NCBI GenBank assembly: GCA_910589425.1
Contig: CAJUSZ010000016.1
Coordinates: 1-56,653, forward strand
Direction of reading: 5' to 3'
Length of the DNA stretch: 56,653 bases
From: an uncultured Muribaculaceae bacterium
GTDB taxonomy: Bacteria; Bacteroidota; Bacteroidia; Bacteroidales; Muribaculaceae
The notes beneath the pieces are model-generated. The model did no database searches. It saw nothing but the letters and a program-made list of their open reading frames with translations, and was not told the DNA's origin. The position numbers and the translations under genes are program-made. Below, piece by piece: positions 41,811 through 51,354 of the stretch. Numbering within the stretch: position 1 is the stretch's first letter; each line of letters opens with the position of its first letter.

Positions 41811-43655
41811 TCAGATTGATATTTTCATGCCGTCGAAAGCCGGGGCGATCTCAATCGGATAATCCGTATTGACAGGCAATTCATTGTCTCCGGATGATTG
41901 GTGCATATCTTCGCAGGCTTTTTGCAGTCGTAAGGACAACTGCTCATGGAATCCTGCTTCATGGCACAAATGTGTGAGATAAGCTTTTCGAGGTCTTATC
42001 CGGCTGATCAGATCCAGAGCCTCACTAATTGTATAATGAGCGAAGTGGTCTCTGTCTCTCAAGGCATTTACAATCAGGACTTTCAAATTCGTCAATTTCC
42101 CAATCTCATTCTCATCGATAGATTTTGCATCTGTTATGTATGCGAAATCTCCGATTCTGTATCCGAGGATCGGCAGTTTGCCGTGGTTGACGCCAATCGG
42201 TATTATTTTCAATCCCTGAATGAAGAATGGATTCAGATCTATGTTGTGGAGCCGGAATGCCGGCGTCCCTGGATAGGGATTCTCTTTGAAGCAGTAATCA
42301 AACCTTTTGCGCAGGGCTTCCGCCACGTCTGGTTTGAGAAATACAGGCAATGGTTCGGGGGAGCAGAAAGGTCTGAGGTCGTCGAGTCCGCCAACATGGT
42401 CGGTGTGGCTGTGGGTTACAAGCAGCGCATCGACATTTTCAATCTCTCTTTCAAGAGCCTGGGAACGGAAGTCGGGGGAAGCGTCAATCAATAAGTCAAG
42501 TCCGTGTGTCTGCACCATGACAGATGACCGGAAGCGCTTGTCATGTCGATCGGAAGATGAGCAGACCTCACAGCCGCAACCTATTTCAGGAACACCTTTG
42601 GATGTCCCGCTTCCGAGTACTGTAACCTTGATGGAACTGTCGATGTAGTTTACTTCCGGATGCAGACGTATTCCAAACTTCCGGTTGACCTCATGCGACA
42701 CAGCCTTGGCAAGATTAACTATATCGGCGGATGTCGCATCTCCCTTGTTGACAATCACAAGGGGCTGCTTAGGATAGACCTGCGCACCTCCGATGGAAGT
42801 CCCTTTCATTCCGGCGTGATCTATAAGCCATGCGGCCGAGACTTTTACGAATCCATCCTTAAGGTCGAATGCCGGGACATCTGGATCGCGCATCAGAACC
42901 TCACCCTGATAGAACGCTCTGGATATGACGGGATTCTTGAAAAAACTTCCCGCGCTGCCTATGTGTGCCGGATCAGGAAGCTTTGAAGACCGGATTTTTT
43001 CTATCTCATGTTTGACTTCTTCGATAGTGGGCTGATGTCCTATGCGTTCGGAAAGTTGTTTGAGCGGCCCGTATTCAAGATTCGATGCCAAGGGATTGGG
43101 CCTTAGCCTGAAACTCACCCGTGTTACGAAATATCGACCTTTGGCTTCATGCTTGAAAACACTGTCTCTGTAGCCGAATCGGCATTGGGTGGAATCAAGC
43201 CGGATTATTTTGCGGGATTCTGTGTCGAAGCATTCCACCGCGTGGATGAAATCCTTGGCTTCAACTCCATACGCTCCAACGTTCTGCACCGGAGCAGCCC
43301 CGACTTCACCTGGGATGCCGGCGAGATTCTCAAGCCCGGCAAGTCCCTGGGCCACACACCAATCCACAAGATCAGTCCATTTTTCTCCGGCGCCTGCGAT
43401 GACATATACAGTTTCGTGATCTTTGTCATAGCGTGTGATCCCCTTTATGGCGCTGTGCAGAACGACTCCATCGAAATCGTTAACGAAGAGGAGATTGCTG
43501 CCTCCGCCTATATGCAGGACTTCATTCTCTACAAACTCAGGGGTTCTTGAAATCTTTGTCAGTTCTCTTACAGACGAATATTCTGCGAAGAATCTGGCTT
43601 TTGCCGGAATGCCGAAGGTGGTGTATGGTGTGAGGTCAAAATCTTGTTGAAACAT
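41811..43655 (-). CDS. murB: MurB-metallo-beta-lactamase-fold hydrolase fusion
   Basis: A 614-residue fusion. Residues 1-339 are a complete UDP-N-acetylenolpyruvoylglucosamine reductase, the NADPH/FAD step to UDP-MurNAc: FAD site IGGGSNLLF (49-57), LENLAGIPGEVGAAPVQNVGAYG, YRDSVFK with Arg163, catalytic Ser237 in GSAGSFFKNP and Glu334 in HPEVNYI. These fit type I MurB. Residues 342-614 are a complete metallo-beta-lactamase-fold hydrolase of the PhnP/phosphodiesterase-like group: KVTVLGSGTSKGVPEIGCGCEVC and metal motif THSHTDH (414-420), with NALRDRDHFAHYT and LTHLCHE later. The join has no linker: the usual MurB stop and the hydrolase initiator Met are both absent (junction near 42630-42640). 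Sits between a lipoprotein gene and rhlE. Confidence 0.93.
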   Translation of the reverse strand: MFQQDFDLTPYTTFGIPAKARFFAEYSSVRELTKISRTPEFVENEVLHIGGGSNLLFVNDFDGVVLHSAIKGITRYDKDHETVYVIAGAGEKWTDLVDWCVAQGLAGLENLAGIPGEVGAAPVQNVGAYGVEAKDFIHAVECFDTESRKIIRLDSTQCRFGYRDSVFKHEAKGRYFVTRVSFRLRPNPLASNLEYGPLKQLSERIGHQPTIEEVKHEIEKIRSSKLPDPAHIGSAGSFFKNPVISRAFYQGEVLMRDPDVPAFDLKDGFVKVSAAWLIDHAGMKGTSIGGAQVYPKQPLVIVNKGDATSADIVNLAKAVSHEVNRKFGIRLHPEVNYIDSSIKVTVLGSGTSKGVPEIGCGCEVCSSSDRHDKRFRSSVMVQTHGLDLLIDASPDFRSQALEREIENVDALLVTHSHTDHVGGLDDLRPFCSPEPLPVFLKPDVAEALRKRFDYCFKENPYPGTPAFRLHNIDLNPFFIQGLKIIPIGVNHGKLPILGYRIGDFAYITDAKSIDENEIGKLTNLKVLIVNALRDRDHFAHYTISEALDLISRIRPRKAYLTHLCHEAGFHEQLSLRLQKACEDMHQSSGDNELPVNTDYPIEIAPAFDGMKISI

Positions 43656-43680
43656 AACTGGAATTAATGAGGTATTCTTG

Positions 43681-44643
43681 TTACTTTAACAGCTCGATGA
43701 GTATGCCGTCCTGGAATCTGAGAAACGTACCGTCGTCGTATTTCCATATATCGATGGTGGAACTGTAATCATGTCCGCTGTCGGTAAAAGAAGGATTTCC
43801 AAGAGAAAGGCGGCATTCTTCTTTTGTCATGCCGATGGAAACATGTCCGTTCTGGATATAACTCCAGTGTTCATCAGAAATATGCGGGTAGTTCCTGCGG
43901 GGATCTGAAAGTCGGAATAGTTTTGCGAACGATCTGCTTTGAGTGCTGCCGTTGCCGATGTTCATGAATTGCATGAACCTTCTTCCATGTTCATCTTCAA
44001 GTGTGAGGAGCAATGGAAACACCATAGTTCCCGGACGGACATCCAGCACTGTTACAGGTACAAATTTGCGGCCGGGAAAATGATTGAAAGTGGAATCGTA
44101 CCACAACGATGTGCGGATCCACAACCGTTTGCCTGCAAGGATGCGGCGTGCCTCGCCGACAGCTTCCAGATCAATAAGCATAGGCAGATCCGAAGATTTG
44201 ATCTCGGACGGGGCTGAATCCGGGCGTTTCCCTGACGGAAGGGAGAATGTCTTTTCCCCGTCTTCAAAAATGATCAGTGTCTCTTCTGAACCGTCCGGTC
44301 TATGACGCACATCAGTAGTTCTGTAAAAAATCTTTTTCCCAGCCATCCCCGAAGTGTCGGTAGGAGAGAATTGCCTTCCTGGCGAGTCAAGCAGAAAAAC
44401 AAATTTCCCGTCGGCGATTTGGAATGGTCTGCCCGATTCCCAGTTTTTAAGCGACATTCCTTCAAGAGAGTTGAGAAATGTATCTTCCGCTTCGGCCGCT
44501 ATCAATTTTTTGTCGTCGCGGCTGAGATCTATCCGCTTGGTGCTTTCCACACCGGTGAAACATCCCGCTGTGAGTAACCACAAAGGGAGCGCCGCAATCA
44601 GCGGCGCTCTCCTGACAATCATAGAAAGAGAGGCGATGCGCAT
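43681..44643 (-). CDS. lipoprotein with BamE/SmpA-like C-terminus
   Basis: A 320-residue predicted lipoprotein. Signal with lipobox LTAGC, Cys28. The centre contains GKRLWIRTSLWYDSTFNHFPGRKFVPVTVLDV and VFPLLLTLEDEHGRRFMQFMNIG, which I do not recognise as a named domain. The last 55 residues, IGMTKEECRLSLGNPSFTDS...TIDIWKYDDGTFLRFQDGIL, follow the pattern of SmpA/BamE-type domains (helix-helix-sheet with MTxxEVxxxLGxP and a W-Y strand). Located 5 bases after purL and 25 before the murB fusion. Cell-envelope role inferred only. Confidence 0.75.
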   Translation of the reverse strand: MRIASLSMIVRRAPLIAALPLWLLTAGCFTGVESTKRIDLSRDDKKLIAAEAEDTFLNSLEGMSLKNWESGRPFQIADGKFVFLLDSPGRQFSPTDTSGMAGKKIFYRTTDVRHRPDGSEETLIIFEDGEKTFSLPSGKRPDSAPSEIKSSDLPMLIDLEAVGEARRILAGKRLWIRTSLWYDSTFNHFPGRKFVPVTVLDVRPGTMVFPLLLTLEDEHGRRFMQFMNIGNGSTQSRSFAKLFRLSDPRRNYPHISDEHWSYIQNGHVSIGMTKEECRLSLGNPSFTDSGHDYSSTIDIWKYDDGTFLRFQDGILIELLK

Positions 44644-44648
44644 CGGGA

Positions 44649-47600
44649 TTATTTGCGGTTTTGCTCAATCCATCTGCGTGCGTCAACGAATGCCTGAAGC
44701 CATGGGGTGGCCTGATCGTTTATCCTGGATTGTGGGTAGAAACCACATTGCCAGGGGAAAATAGCTCGCTCGAGATGAGGCATCATGGCAAGATGCCGCC
44801 CGTCAGCGCTTGTCAGCGCAGCGACAGAAGCTCTTGATCCGTTGGGGTTTCCGGGATATGAGCTGTAGCTGTATTTAGCGGCTATGTTATAGTCTCCGAT
44901 CGAACCGGGAAGCTGGAATTTACCTTCTCCGTGGGCAACCCATATTCCGAGCTTTGAACCGACGAGAGATTTCAGCATCACGCTTGGGCTGTCCTGGATG
45001 TCGAGCGACAGGAATATCGATTCAAATTTACCTGAATCATTGTGCAGCATCCGTGGCTTGCGGCTTAATTCGGGAGTTATAAGCCCAAGTTCTATCATCA
45101 GTTGGCAACCGTTGCAGATGCCGAGAGACAGAGTGTCCCGACGGCTGTAGAATCTGTCGAGAGCCTTTTTAGCGTTTTCATTGAAAAGGAATTGTCCGGC
45201 CCATCCTTTGGCAGACCCCAATACATCTGAATTGGAGAATCCTCCGCAGAACACTATCATGTTGACGTCGTCGAGTGTCTCGGCTCCGGATGTGAGGTCG
45301 GTCATTGCAACGTCCTTGACGTCGAATCCGGCAAGATACAGGCTGTAGGCCATTTCCCTGTCGCCATTGACCCCTTTTTCTCTTATGATAGCAGCCTTGA
45401 TGCCGGATTTCTCCGGGCGGTATTCGTTAAGTCCCATGCTTTCAAGCGAGCCTTTGAATCCGTTGGGGATACGGTATCTTACCGGTTGCTTGCCAAGATT
45501 GATGAATCTCGATTCGGCACATCGTGGTGCTGTCTGATCCATATCGAGCATGAACGACGGCTTGAACCATTCGCGTCTGAGGTCTTCTACAGGAAGCGAC
45601 AGGCTGAAATCTTTTTTCGTTATGTTGACTTGCCTGCTGTATCCTTTCGATGATACGTCGACTGTGCCTATCTCATGGAAACGCACACCGGCTGATTCAA
45701 GAGAGTCTTTAGCCAAAGCAAGTTTGGAATCTGCAACCTGGATTATGATCGCCGGATTCTCTGCGAAAAGAATCTTCACAATGTCGGCTTCCTCGAATTG
45801 ATTCAGATTGATGTCGAGGCCACCTTTGGTGTTGGAAAAGACCATTTCCAGAAGAGTGGTTACTAGTCCGCCGGCACTGACATCATGTTGGGCGAGAATT
45901 AGATTGCGTTCCACAAGCTTTTGCACTGCATCGAACGCTTTGGCGAAATATGCAGGATCTGCGACAGTGGGCGATTCTGCGCCGACATGATTAAGAGACT
46001 GGAAGAATGCGGAACCACCGAGACGGAATGCGTCGCGGCTCATGTCAATGTAAATCAGCCTTGACTTCTTAAGCTGGATGACAGGGCTTGTTACACGGCG
46101 TATTTTGCGGACTTCTCCGGCTGCGGAAATAATTACTGTGCCTGGTGCCATCACTTTCCGGTCGCCATATTTCTGGGTCATGGAAAGCGAATCTTTACCT
46201 GTCGGGATGTTGACTCCCAGTTCGCAGGCAAAGTCGGAGCAGGCCTTTACAGCCGAATAGAGCGCTGCGTCCTGTCCCGGATTCTTACAGGGCCACATCC
46301 AGTTGGCTGAAAGGGATATTGACTTTATACCTTGTTTGAGCAACGCTCCGGAGATGTTGGTCAGAGCCTCGGCTATTGCCAGAACCGATCCTTTGGCGGG
46401 ATCGATAAGGGCAGCCTGCGGGGCATGTCCGATCGATGTGGCGATACCGGATTTGCCATGATAGTCGAGAGTTACGACACCGCAGTCGCTGAGGGGGAGC
46501 TGGAGTTCTCCGACACATTGCTGACGGGCTATGCGGCCGGTTACGGAACGGTCCACCTTGTTTGTCAACCAGTCTTTGCAGCCCACAGCCTCAAGACCGA
46601 GCATGTCGGTTACATATCTGACCACACTGTCAGGGTCGGAAGCGTAAGGCGCATCGGAGAATTTTTTATGGACGGTGTTGTCTGTCAATACAGTTTTCGG
46701 AGAGTTGCCGAACATATCCGACATGGCAAGGTCTATAGGCTTTCTGCCGTCGGCGTGTTCAAACACGAATCTTGCATCGTCTGTGGTCTCTCCGACCACG
46801 TAGAACGGCGCTTGTTCACGCTCTGCGATCTTTCTGACTCTTTCCACATCACAGCTTTTCATCACAAGCCCCATACGCTCCTGGCTTTCATTGCCGATTA
46901 TCTCTTTTGCCGACAATGTGGTGTCTCCTACAGGAAGCTTGTCGATATCAATCTTTCCTCCGGTAGCCTCCACAAGTTCAGAAAGGGCGTTGAGATGGCC
47001 GCCGGCACCGTGATCGTGGATGCTGACACATGGGTTGCTTTCCATTTCAGCAAGCGCTCTTACCACGTTGCTGACACGTTTCTGCATCTCGGGGTTGGCC
47101 CGCTGCACTGCGTTGAGTTCTATTGCGTTGGCGTACTGGCCTGTCTCTACAGAAGAGACAGCTCCTCCTCCCATACCTATACGGTAATTGTCGCCGCCCA
47201 TGACCACGACTTTCATTCCAGGTTCGGGAATTCCCTTTACCGCATCTTTGACCGTACCGGATCCGATGCCGCCGGCAAGCATTATCACCTTGTCGTATGC
47301 AAGGGTTTCGTTGTTTTCCTCATGTTCGAAAGTAAGGACTGAGCCGCAGATAAGAGGCTGTCCGAATTTATTACCGAAATCGGAAGCGCCGTTGGAGGCC
47401 TTTATGAGGATTTGCGATGGAGTCTGATAAAGCCACGGACGGGCGAGGGGAGCGCCACATTCCCATTTTCTGTTTTCATCCGGGCGTGGATAGCCGGTCA
47501 TATACACGGCAGTGCCGGCAATCGGCAGGCTTGCTTTTCCACCGCCGAGGCGGTCGCGTATTTCTCCACCGGTTCCAGTGGCAGCACCATTGAATGGCTC

Positions 47601-48365
47601 CACAGTGGTGGGGAAATTGTGGGTCTCAGCTTTAAGGGATATTACAGTCTTGATCTCTTTTTCTTCAAAGAAGTCCGCTTTTTCCGGGTTTGCGGGAGCA
47701 AACTGCATCGCTTTCGGCCCCTTTACGAATGCTACGTTATCTTTATATGCCGACACAAGCGCATTGGGATTTTCCTTCGATGTCTTTTTGATCATCGAGA
47801 ATAGCGAAGATGGCATTTCGTTGCCGTCGATAATGAAAGTGCCGTTGAAGATCTTGTGGCGGCAATGTTCGGAATTGACTTGGGAAAATCCGAATACTTC
47901 CGAGTCTGTGAGTTTCCGGCCGAGCTTGTCTGAAAGGTTTTTCAGATAGTCCACTTCCTGAGAGGAAAGTGCGAGTCCTTCTGTCCGGTTGAACTCATCG
48001 ATGTCATCGATCTCTACGATTTCGGCGGCCTTGATTTCGACAGTGAATATTTTATCGTTCAGCTCGTCATAGCGGCTTTGAAGCATCGGGTCGAACGGCT
48101 GGTCCTCTTTCCGGACTCTTTCATATTGCTCTATGCGGATGATCCCCTTGACTCCCATGTTGGCTGCCATTTCAGAAGCGTTTGTACTCCATGGAGTTAT
48201 CATCTCTTTTCGAGGGCCGGTGAACAGTCCTTTTATTTTGTGGGTTTTAAGCGGAGTGGCTCCATCAAAAAGCCAGACAAGACGTTCGAGATCGGCATCA
48301 TTGAGCTTATCGAGGCTTTCAACGGCAAAAATAGTTGATACCCCTTTCTTGAAGAATGTAATCAT
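44649..48365 (-). CDS. purL: phosphoribosylformylglycinamidine synthase, single-chain form
   Basis: A 1238-residue large PurL that converts FGAR to FGAM using glutamine in purine synthesis. N-terminal PurS-like domain, linker with FSQVNSEHCRHKIFNG (substrate site), two AIRS-type halves with LKAETHNFPTTVEPFNGAATGTGGEIRD and SIHDHGAGG, then a class I glutaminase with LGICNGCQLMIELG, Cys near residue 1084. The ATG at 48365 (MITFFKKG) is chosen: the longer frame starts at a TTG that is part of the promoter -7 box. It heads a compact minus-strand run through the lipoprotein, murB fusion, rhlE and nitroreductase genes. Confidence 0.97.
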   Translation of the reverse strand: MITFFKKGVSTIFAVESLDKLNDADLERLVWLFDGATPLKTHKIKGLFTGPRKEMITPWSTNASEMAANMGVKGIIRIEQYERVRKEDQPFDPMLQSRYDELNDKIFTVEIKAAEIVEIDDIDEFNRTEGLALSSQEVDYLKNLSDKLGRKLTDSEVFGFSQVNSEHCRHKIFNGTFIIDGNEMPSSLFSMIKKTSKENPNALVSAYKDNVAFVKGPKAMQFAPANPEKADFFEEKEIKTVISLKAETHNFPTTVEPFNGAATGTGGEIRDRLGGGKASLPIAGTAVYMTGYPRPDENRKWECGAPLARPWLYQTPSQILIKASNGASDFGNKFGQPLICGSVLTFEHEENNETLAYDKVIMLAGGIGSGTVKDAVKGIPEPGMKVVVMGGDNYRIGMGGGAVSSVETGQYANAIELNAVQRANPEMQKRVSNVVRALAEMESNPCVSIHDHGAGGHLNALSELVEATGGKIDIDKLPVGDTTLSAKEIIGNESQERMGLVMKSCDVERVRKIAEREQAPFYVVGETTDDARFVFEHADGRKPIDLAMSDMFGNSPKTVLTDNTVHKKFSDAPYASDPDSVVRYVTDMLGLEAVGCKDWLTNKVDRSVTGRIARQQCVGELQLPLSDCGVVTLDYHGKSGIATSIGHAPQAALIDPAKGSVLAIAEALTNISGALLKQGIKSISLSANWMWPCKNPGQDAALYSAVKACSDFACELGVNIPTGKDSLSMTQKYGDRKVMAPGTVIISAAGEVRKIRRVTSPVIQLKKSRLIYIDMSRDAFRLGGSAFFQSLNHVGAESPTVADPAYFAKAFDAVQKLVERNLILAQHDVSAGGLVTTLLEMVFSNTKGGLDINLNQFEEADIVKILFAENPAIIIQVADSKLALAKDSLESAGVRFHEIGTVDVSSKGYSRQVNITKKDFSLSLPVEDLRREWFKPSFMLDMDQTAPRCAESRFINLGKQPVRYRIPNGFKGSLESMGLNEYRPEKSGIKAAIIREKGVNGDREMAYSLYLAGFDVKDVAMTDLTSGAETLDDVNMIVFCGGFSNSDVLGSAKGWAGQFLFNENAKKALDRFYSRRDTLSLGICNGCQLMIELGLITPELSRKPRMLHNDSGKFESIFLSLDIQDSPSVMLKSLVGSKLGIWVAHGEGKFQLPGSIGDYNIAAKYSYSSYPGNPNGSRASVAALTSADGRHLAMMPHLERAIFPWQCGFYPQSRINDQATPWLQAFVDARRWIEQNRK

Positions 48366-48464
48366 CTGTCGAAGTGGAAGATATGATAATTTGGTATGTT
48401 TTGTCGTCGGTATAATAAATCTCCAATGGAATTCAGAGACAGATTGAATGTGGAAACGACGTTG

Positions 48465-48496
48465 CAAAATTAACGAAAAAAAAGGAAATTACGAAA
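48465..48496 (-). promoter_or_regulatory. promoter of purL
   Basis: Minus strand TTTC (48496-48493), 20 bases, TAATTTTG (48472-48465). The leader to the ATG at 48365 is about 90 bases. The rest of the 48366-48713 gap contains the tRNA-Cys promoter and nothing else I can recognise. Confidence 0.7.
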
Positions 48497-48628
48497 TGCT
48501 GGCGCCGATTGTGGATTTGGCGGATTGTTGGCGGATTGGATATGTCTGGGAATCCCGGGTATAATTACCCCTTAATCTGAACGTTGGCATATTGAGAAAT
48601 AAAAAAGTGAAAAAATGGTGCTGAAAAA

Positions 48629-48660
48629 TTTGTTCGTTTCATGAAAAGTTCCTAACTTTG
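48629..48660 (+). promoter_or_regulatory. promoter of tRNA-Cys
   Basis: TTTG (48629-48632), 20 bases, TAACTTTG (48653-48660): same layout as the tRNA-Arg promoter. Confidence 0.85.
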
Positions 48661-48713
48661 CATCGCAAAAGCGAACAGGGAGTTGCGCGAGAGCGACTCT
48701 TCGCAATTGAAAG

Positions 48714-48784
48714 GGTTCCATGTCCGAGTGGTTAGGTACCGGTCTGCAAAACCGTTTACACCAGTTCGAATCTGGTTGGAACCT
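48714..48784 (+). tRNA. tRNA-Cys (GCA)
   Basis: A 71-base cloverleaf: acceptor GGTTCCA pairs with TGGAACC, discriminator T73 as usual for cysteine, anticodon GCA in loop CTGCAAA, T arm CCAGTTCGAATCTGG. CCA not encoded. The outer anticodon-stem pair is mismatched (C-T). Confidence 0.95.
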
Positions 48785-48786
48785 CA

Positions 48787-48825
48787 AAAAATAAGCTTCC
48801 TTAAAAAGGGAAGCTTATTTTTTTG
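48787..48825 (+). terminator. terminator after tRNA-Cys
   Basis: AATAAGCTTCC pairs with GGAAGCTTATT round a short A-rich loop, followed by TTTTT. It starts right after the tRNA. Confidence 0.85.
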
Positions 48826-48962
48826 AGTATGTATACAACTAAAGTGTCAGAGATTTGCCGGGACGCAGACTTATTTTTGAATGATTGCTGCACGCTGCAC
48901 ATGATCCATTATGCCCGGCATCTGGAGATATAGAATCCGGTCGGCTATTTCTGAACCGTATT

Positions 48963-50333
48963 CTATGCAAAAATGTCACGGAACAGCTCGTCGACTTTTG
49001 AAACCTCAATGATGTCGATTTTGAAATTCCCTGATTTCATCCCTTTGAGGTTGCCTTTGGGGATATAGATTTTCTTGAATCCAAGTTTCTGTGCTTCGGC
49101 AACCCTGCGGTCGATCCTCGCCGCCGTGCGGATCTCTCCGGAAAGTCCTACTTCTCCGGCCATGACTATGTCGTGGGGGAGGGCAATGTCGAAATTTGAG
49201 GACATGACAGCGGCCACGACAGCCATGTCGAGCGCAGGATCTGCAACTTTCAGCCCTCCGGCGATGTTGAGGAACACGTCTTTCTGGGAAAGCCGGAATC
49301 TGGCTCTCTTTTCCAGCACGGCAAGAAGCATGTTCAGACGCCGCTGGTCAAAACCTGTTACGGCCCGTTGCGGGGTTCCGTATGCGGCGGACGAGACAAG
49401 AGCCTGGACTTCTATGAGCAACGGTCTGGCTCCCTCTACAGTCACGCCTATCGCTATGCCGGACATTTCCTCCTCACGGTTCTGGGACAGCAGCATCTCT
49501 GAGGGATTGAGTACTTCCCTGAGTCCCTTTTCAGCCATTTCGTATATTCCGATCTCCGAAGTGGAGCCGAACCGGTTCTTGATGGCCCGTAGAAGGCGGT
49601 AGAGGTATTGGCGGTCTCCCTCGAACTGCAACACGGTGTCTACGATATGTTCGAGAACTTTCGGCCCGGCGATGGCTCCATCTTTGTTTATGTGTCCTAC
49701 GAGAATCACCGGCACGCCGGATTGTTTCGCATAACGCAGCAATTTTGCAGCGCATTCGCGGACTTGGCTTACCGATCCGGGTGCCGATTCTATTTCAGGC
49801 GAATAGATTGTCTGGATTGAATCGACCACAAGAATCTGAGGCTTGACGTTTTCAATCTGTGTGAATATTCTGTCGATCGCCGTCTCGCAGAGGATGAAAG
49901 TGTTGTCGGAGGCTTTGCCGATTCTGTCTGCCCGGAGTTTCAGCTGACTGGCTGATTCTTCGCCAGACACGTATAGAATGCGCTTGCTTCTGATGGAAAG
50001 CACGTTCTGGAGCAGCAATGTGGATTTTCCGATTCCCGGCTCGCCTCCGATCAGTGTGAGACTGCCGGCAACAAGACCTCCGCCGAGAACCCGGTTAAGT
50101 TCGTCTGAGGGGAGAGGAATTCTTGGTTCGTCGATGGCTTCAATGCTTGATAGGGCCACAGGACGGGAGTCAGGAGCCAGGAGTCCGCGTCCTGATTTCA
50201 GTATGCTTTTCCCGACGGTAACCTTTTCCTCAACCATCGTGTTCCATTGTCCGCATCCGGGACATTTACCGACCCATTTGGGAGATTCGTGTCCACACTC
50301 GTTGCAGAAATAAACAATTTTATTTTTAGCCAT
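48963..50333 (-). CDS. radA: DNA repair protein RadA
   Basis: A 456-residue RecA-like branch-migration protein for homologous recombination. N-terminal C4 zinc finger with Cys10, Cys13, Cys24 and Cys27 (CNECGHESPKWVGKCPGC), Walker A GEPGIGKST (97-105), the RadA-specific KNRFGS motif near residue 253, and a Lon-protease-like C-terminal domain without protease use. The ATG at 50333 gives the usual MAKxKxxYFCNECG start; the longer frame begins at a TTG. It follows the methyltransferase gene by 29 bases. Confidence 0.97.
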   Translation of the reverse strand: MAKNKIVYFCNECGHESPKWVGKCPGCGQWNTMVEEKVTVGKSILKSGRGLLAPDSRPVALSSIEAIDEPRIPLPSDELNRVLGGGLVAGSLTLIGGEPGIGKSTLLLQNVLSIRSKRILYVSGEESASQLKLRADRIGKASDNTFILCETAIDRIFTQIENVKPQILVVDSIQTIYSPEIESAPGSVSQVRECAAKLLRYAKQSGVPVILVGHINKDGAIAGPKVLEHIVDTVLQFEGDRQYLYRLLRAIKNRFGSTSEIGIYEMAEKGLREVLNPSEMLLSQNREEEMSGIAIGVTVEGARPLLIEVQALVSSAAYGTPQRAVTGFDQRRLNMLLAVLEKRARFRLSQKDVFLNIAGGLKVADPALDMAVVAAVMSSNFDIALPHDIVMAGEVGLSGEIRTAARIDRRVAEAQKLGFKKIYIPKGNLKGMKSGNFKIDIIEVSKVDELFRDIFA

Positions 50334-50362
50334 ATATCGTTGCAAACTGAAATGGTTATTAT

Positions 50363-51154
50363 TCAATGTATTCTACGTCTGAATTCGGATAGAGTGATCG
50401 CTGTCGCCGCCGCTACATTGAGCGATTCCGAGTGATCATTTTCCAAAAACGGAGGGATCAGGATCGCATTGTCGATGAGACTGCGTATAGCGGCGCTTAT
50501 TCCTTTGCCTTCATTCCCGAATACTATCATGGCTCCTTTGGTCAGCTTCGCATCATATATGTTTTCTCCATCAAGGAGAGTTCCGTAGACAGGGATGTTC
50601 TTATTGGATTCGATCAGCGATGCCAGATCCAGATATCGGATGCTGATACTGGAGATGGATCCCATTGTGGCCATTATCGCTTTGGGATTGTATATGTCTA
50701 CCGTGTCGGTGGATGCGAATATTCCGCTTACGCCGAACCAGTGCGCTGTGCGGAGTATTGATCCGAGATTCCCCGGATCCTGAATTCCGTCGAGTAAGAG
50801 GTAAATTTTTCCCGGATCAAGAATCGGAATAGCAGATTCTTTGGCGGGGAGCTTGAATGCCGCGATAACTTCCGGGGGATTTTTAAGGGAAGAGATCTTC
50901 TTCATCCCTGCGGGATTGCACAATGCCACTTTGTCGGCTGGGATTTTGTCCATCATTTCCGTGTGCGACTCCAGCCATCCGGCTGTTGCGCATAATGTGT
51001 CAAGCTCGAATGATCCGAGGGCGTCAATTACGGATTTTTCACCTTGCACGATAAAAAGTCCATGCTTCTCCCTGAATTTTTTGGATTCAAGTTGAGACAG
51101 TAACGAAATTTTCCCTTTTGACAGAGGTTGGTATTGTGTGGATGCTATTGTCAT
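50363..51154 (-). CDS. TrmH/SpoU family RNA 2'-O-methyltransferase
   Basis: A 263-residue SPOUT enzyme that methylates a ribose 2'-OH in rRNA or tRNA. It has an N-terminal substrate-binding domain (LSQLESKKFREKHGLFIVQGEKSV), then knot motifs LLLDGIQDPGNLGSILRTAHWFGV, IVFGNEGKGIS and IPPFLENDHSESLNVAAATAITLSEF. The RNA target cannot be named. The ATG at 51154 is preferred because the 50 extra codons of the longer frame have no match to the family start. Divergent from tsaD over a 200-base region. Confidence 0.9.
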   Translation of the reverse strand: MTIASTQYQPLSKGKISLLSQLESKKFREKHGLFIVQGEKSVIDALGSFELDTLCATAGWLESHTEMMDKIPADKVALCNPAGMKKISSLKNPPEVIAAFKLPAKESAIPILDPGKIYLLLDGIQDPGNLGSILRTAHWFGVSGIFASTDTVDIYNPKAIMATMGSISSISIRYLDLASLIESNKNIPVYGTLLDGENIYDAKLTKGAMIVFGNEGKGISAAIRSLIDNAILIPPFLENDHSESLNVAAATAITLSEFRRRIH

Positions 51155-51317
51155 GGTAATTGTCGTCAATGTGCGTATGGAGGATTGCATAAAACAATCC
51201 TTGAAGCATTCGGCAGCCACCGTATAGTACGGTCGGAATGCGGTTCCATCCGCGATGGTATCAACTAATTCAGAGGATAAAGTTACGAAAAATTGCGGAT
51301 ACACGAAATTTTTTTAT

Positions 51318-51325
51318 TACTTTTG
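51318..51325 (+). promoter_or_regulatory. -7 box of tsaD
   Basis: TACTTTTG fits TAnnTTTG, 29 bases before the tsaD ATG. An ATTG lies 22 bases upstream as a weak -33 box. Confidence 0.6.
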
Positions 51326-51354
51326 CTCTATAAAAACCGGTTCACACATAATAT

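Noticed and set aside
46332..47342. 336-codon plus-strand open frame inside purL
   Set aside because: Antisense to strongly conserved purL; no family resemblance and no promoter; arises from codon bias of the real gene.
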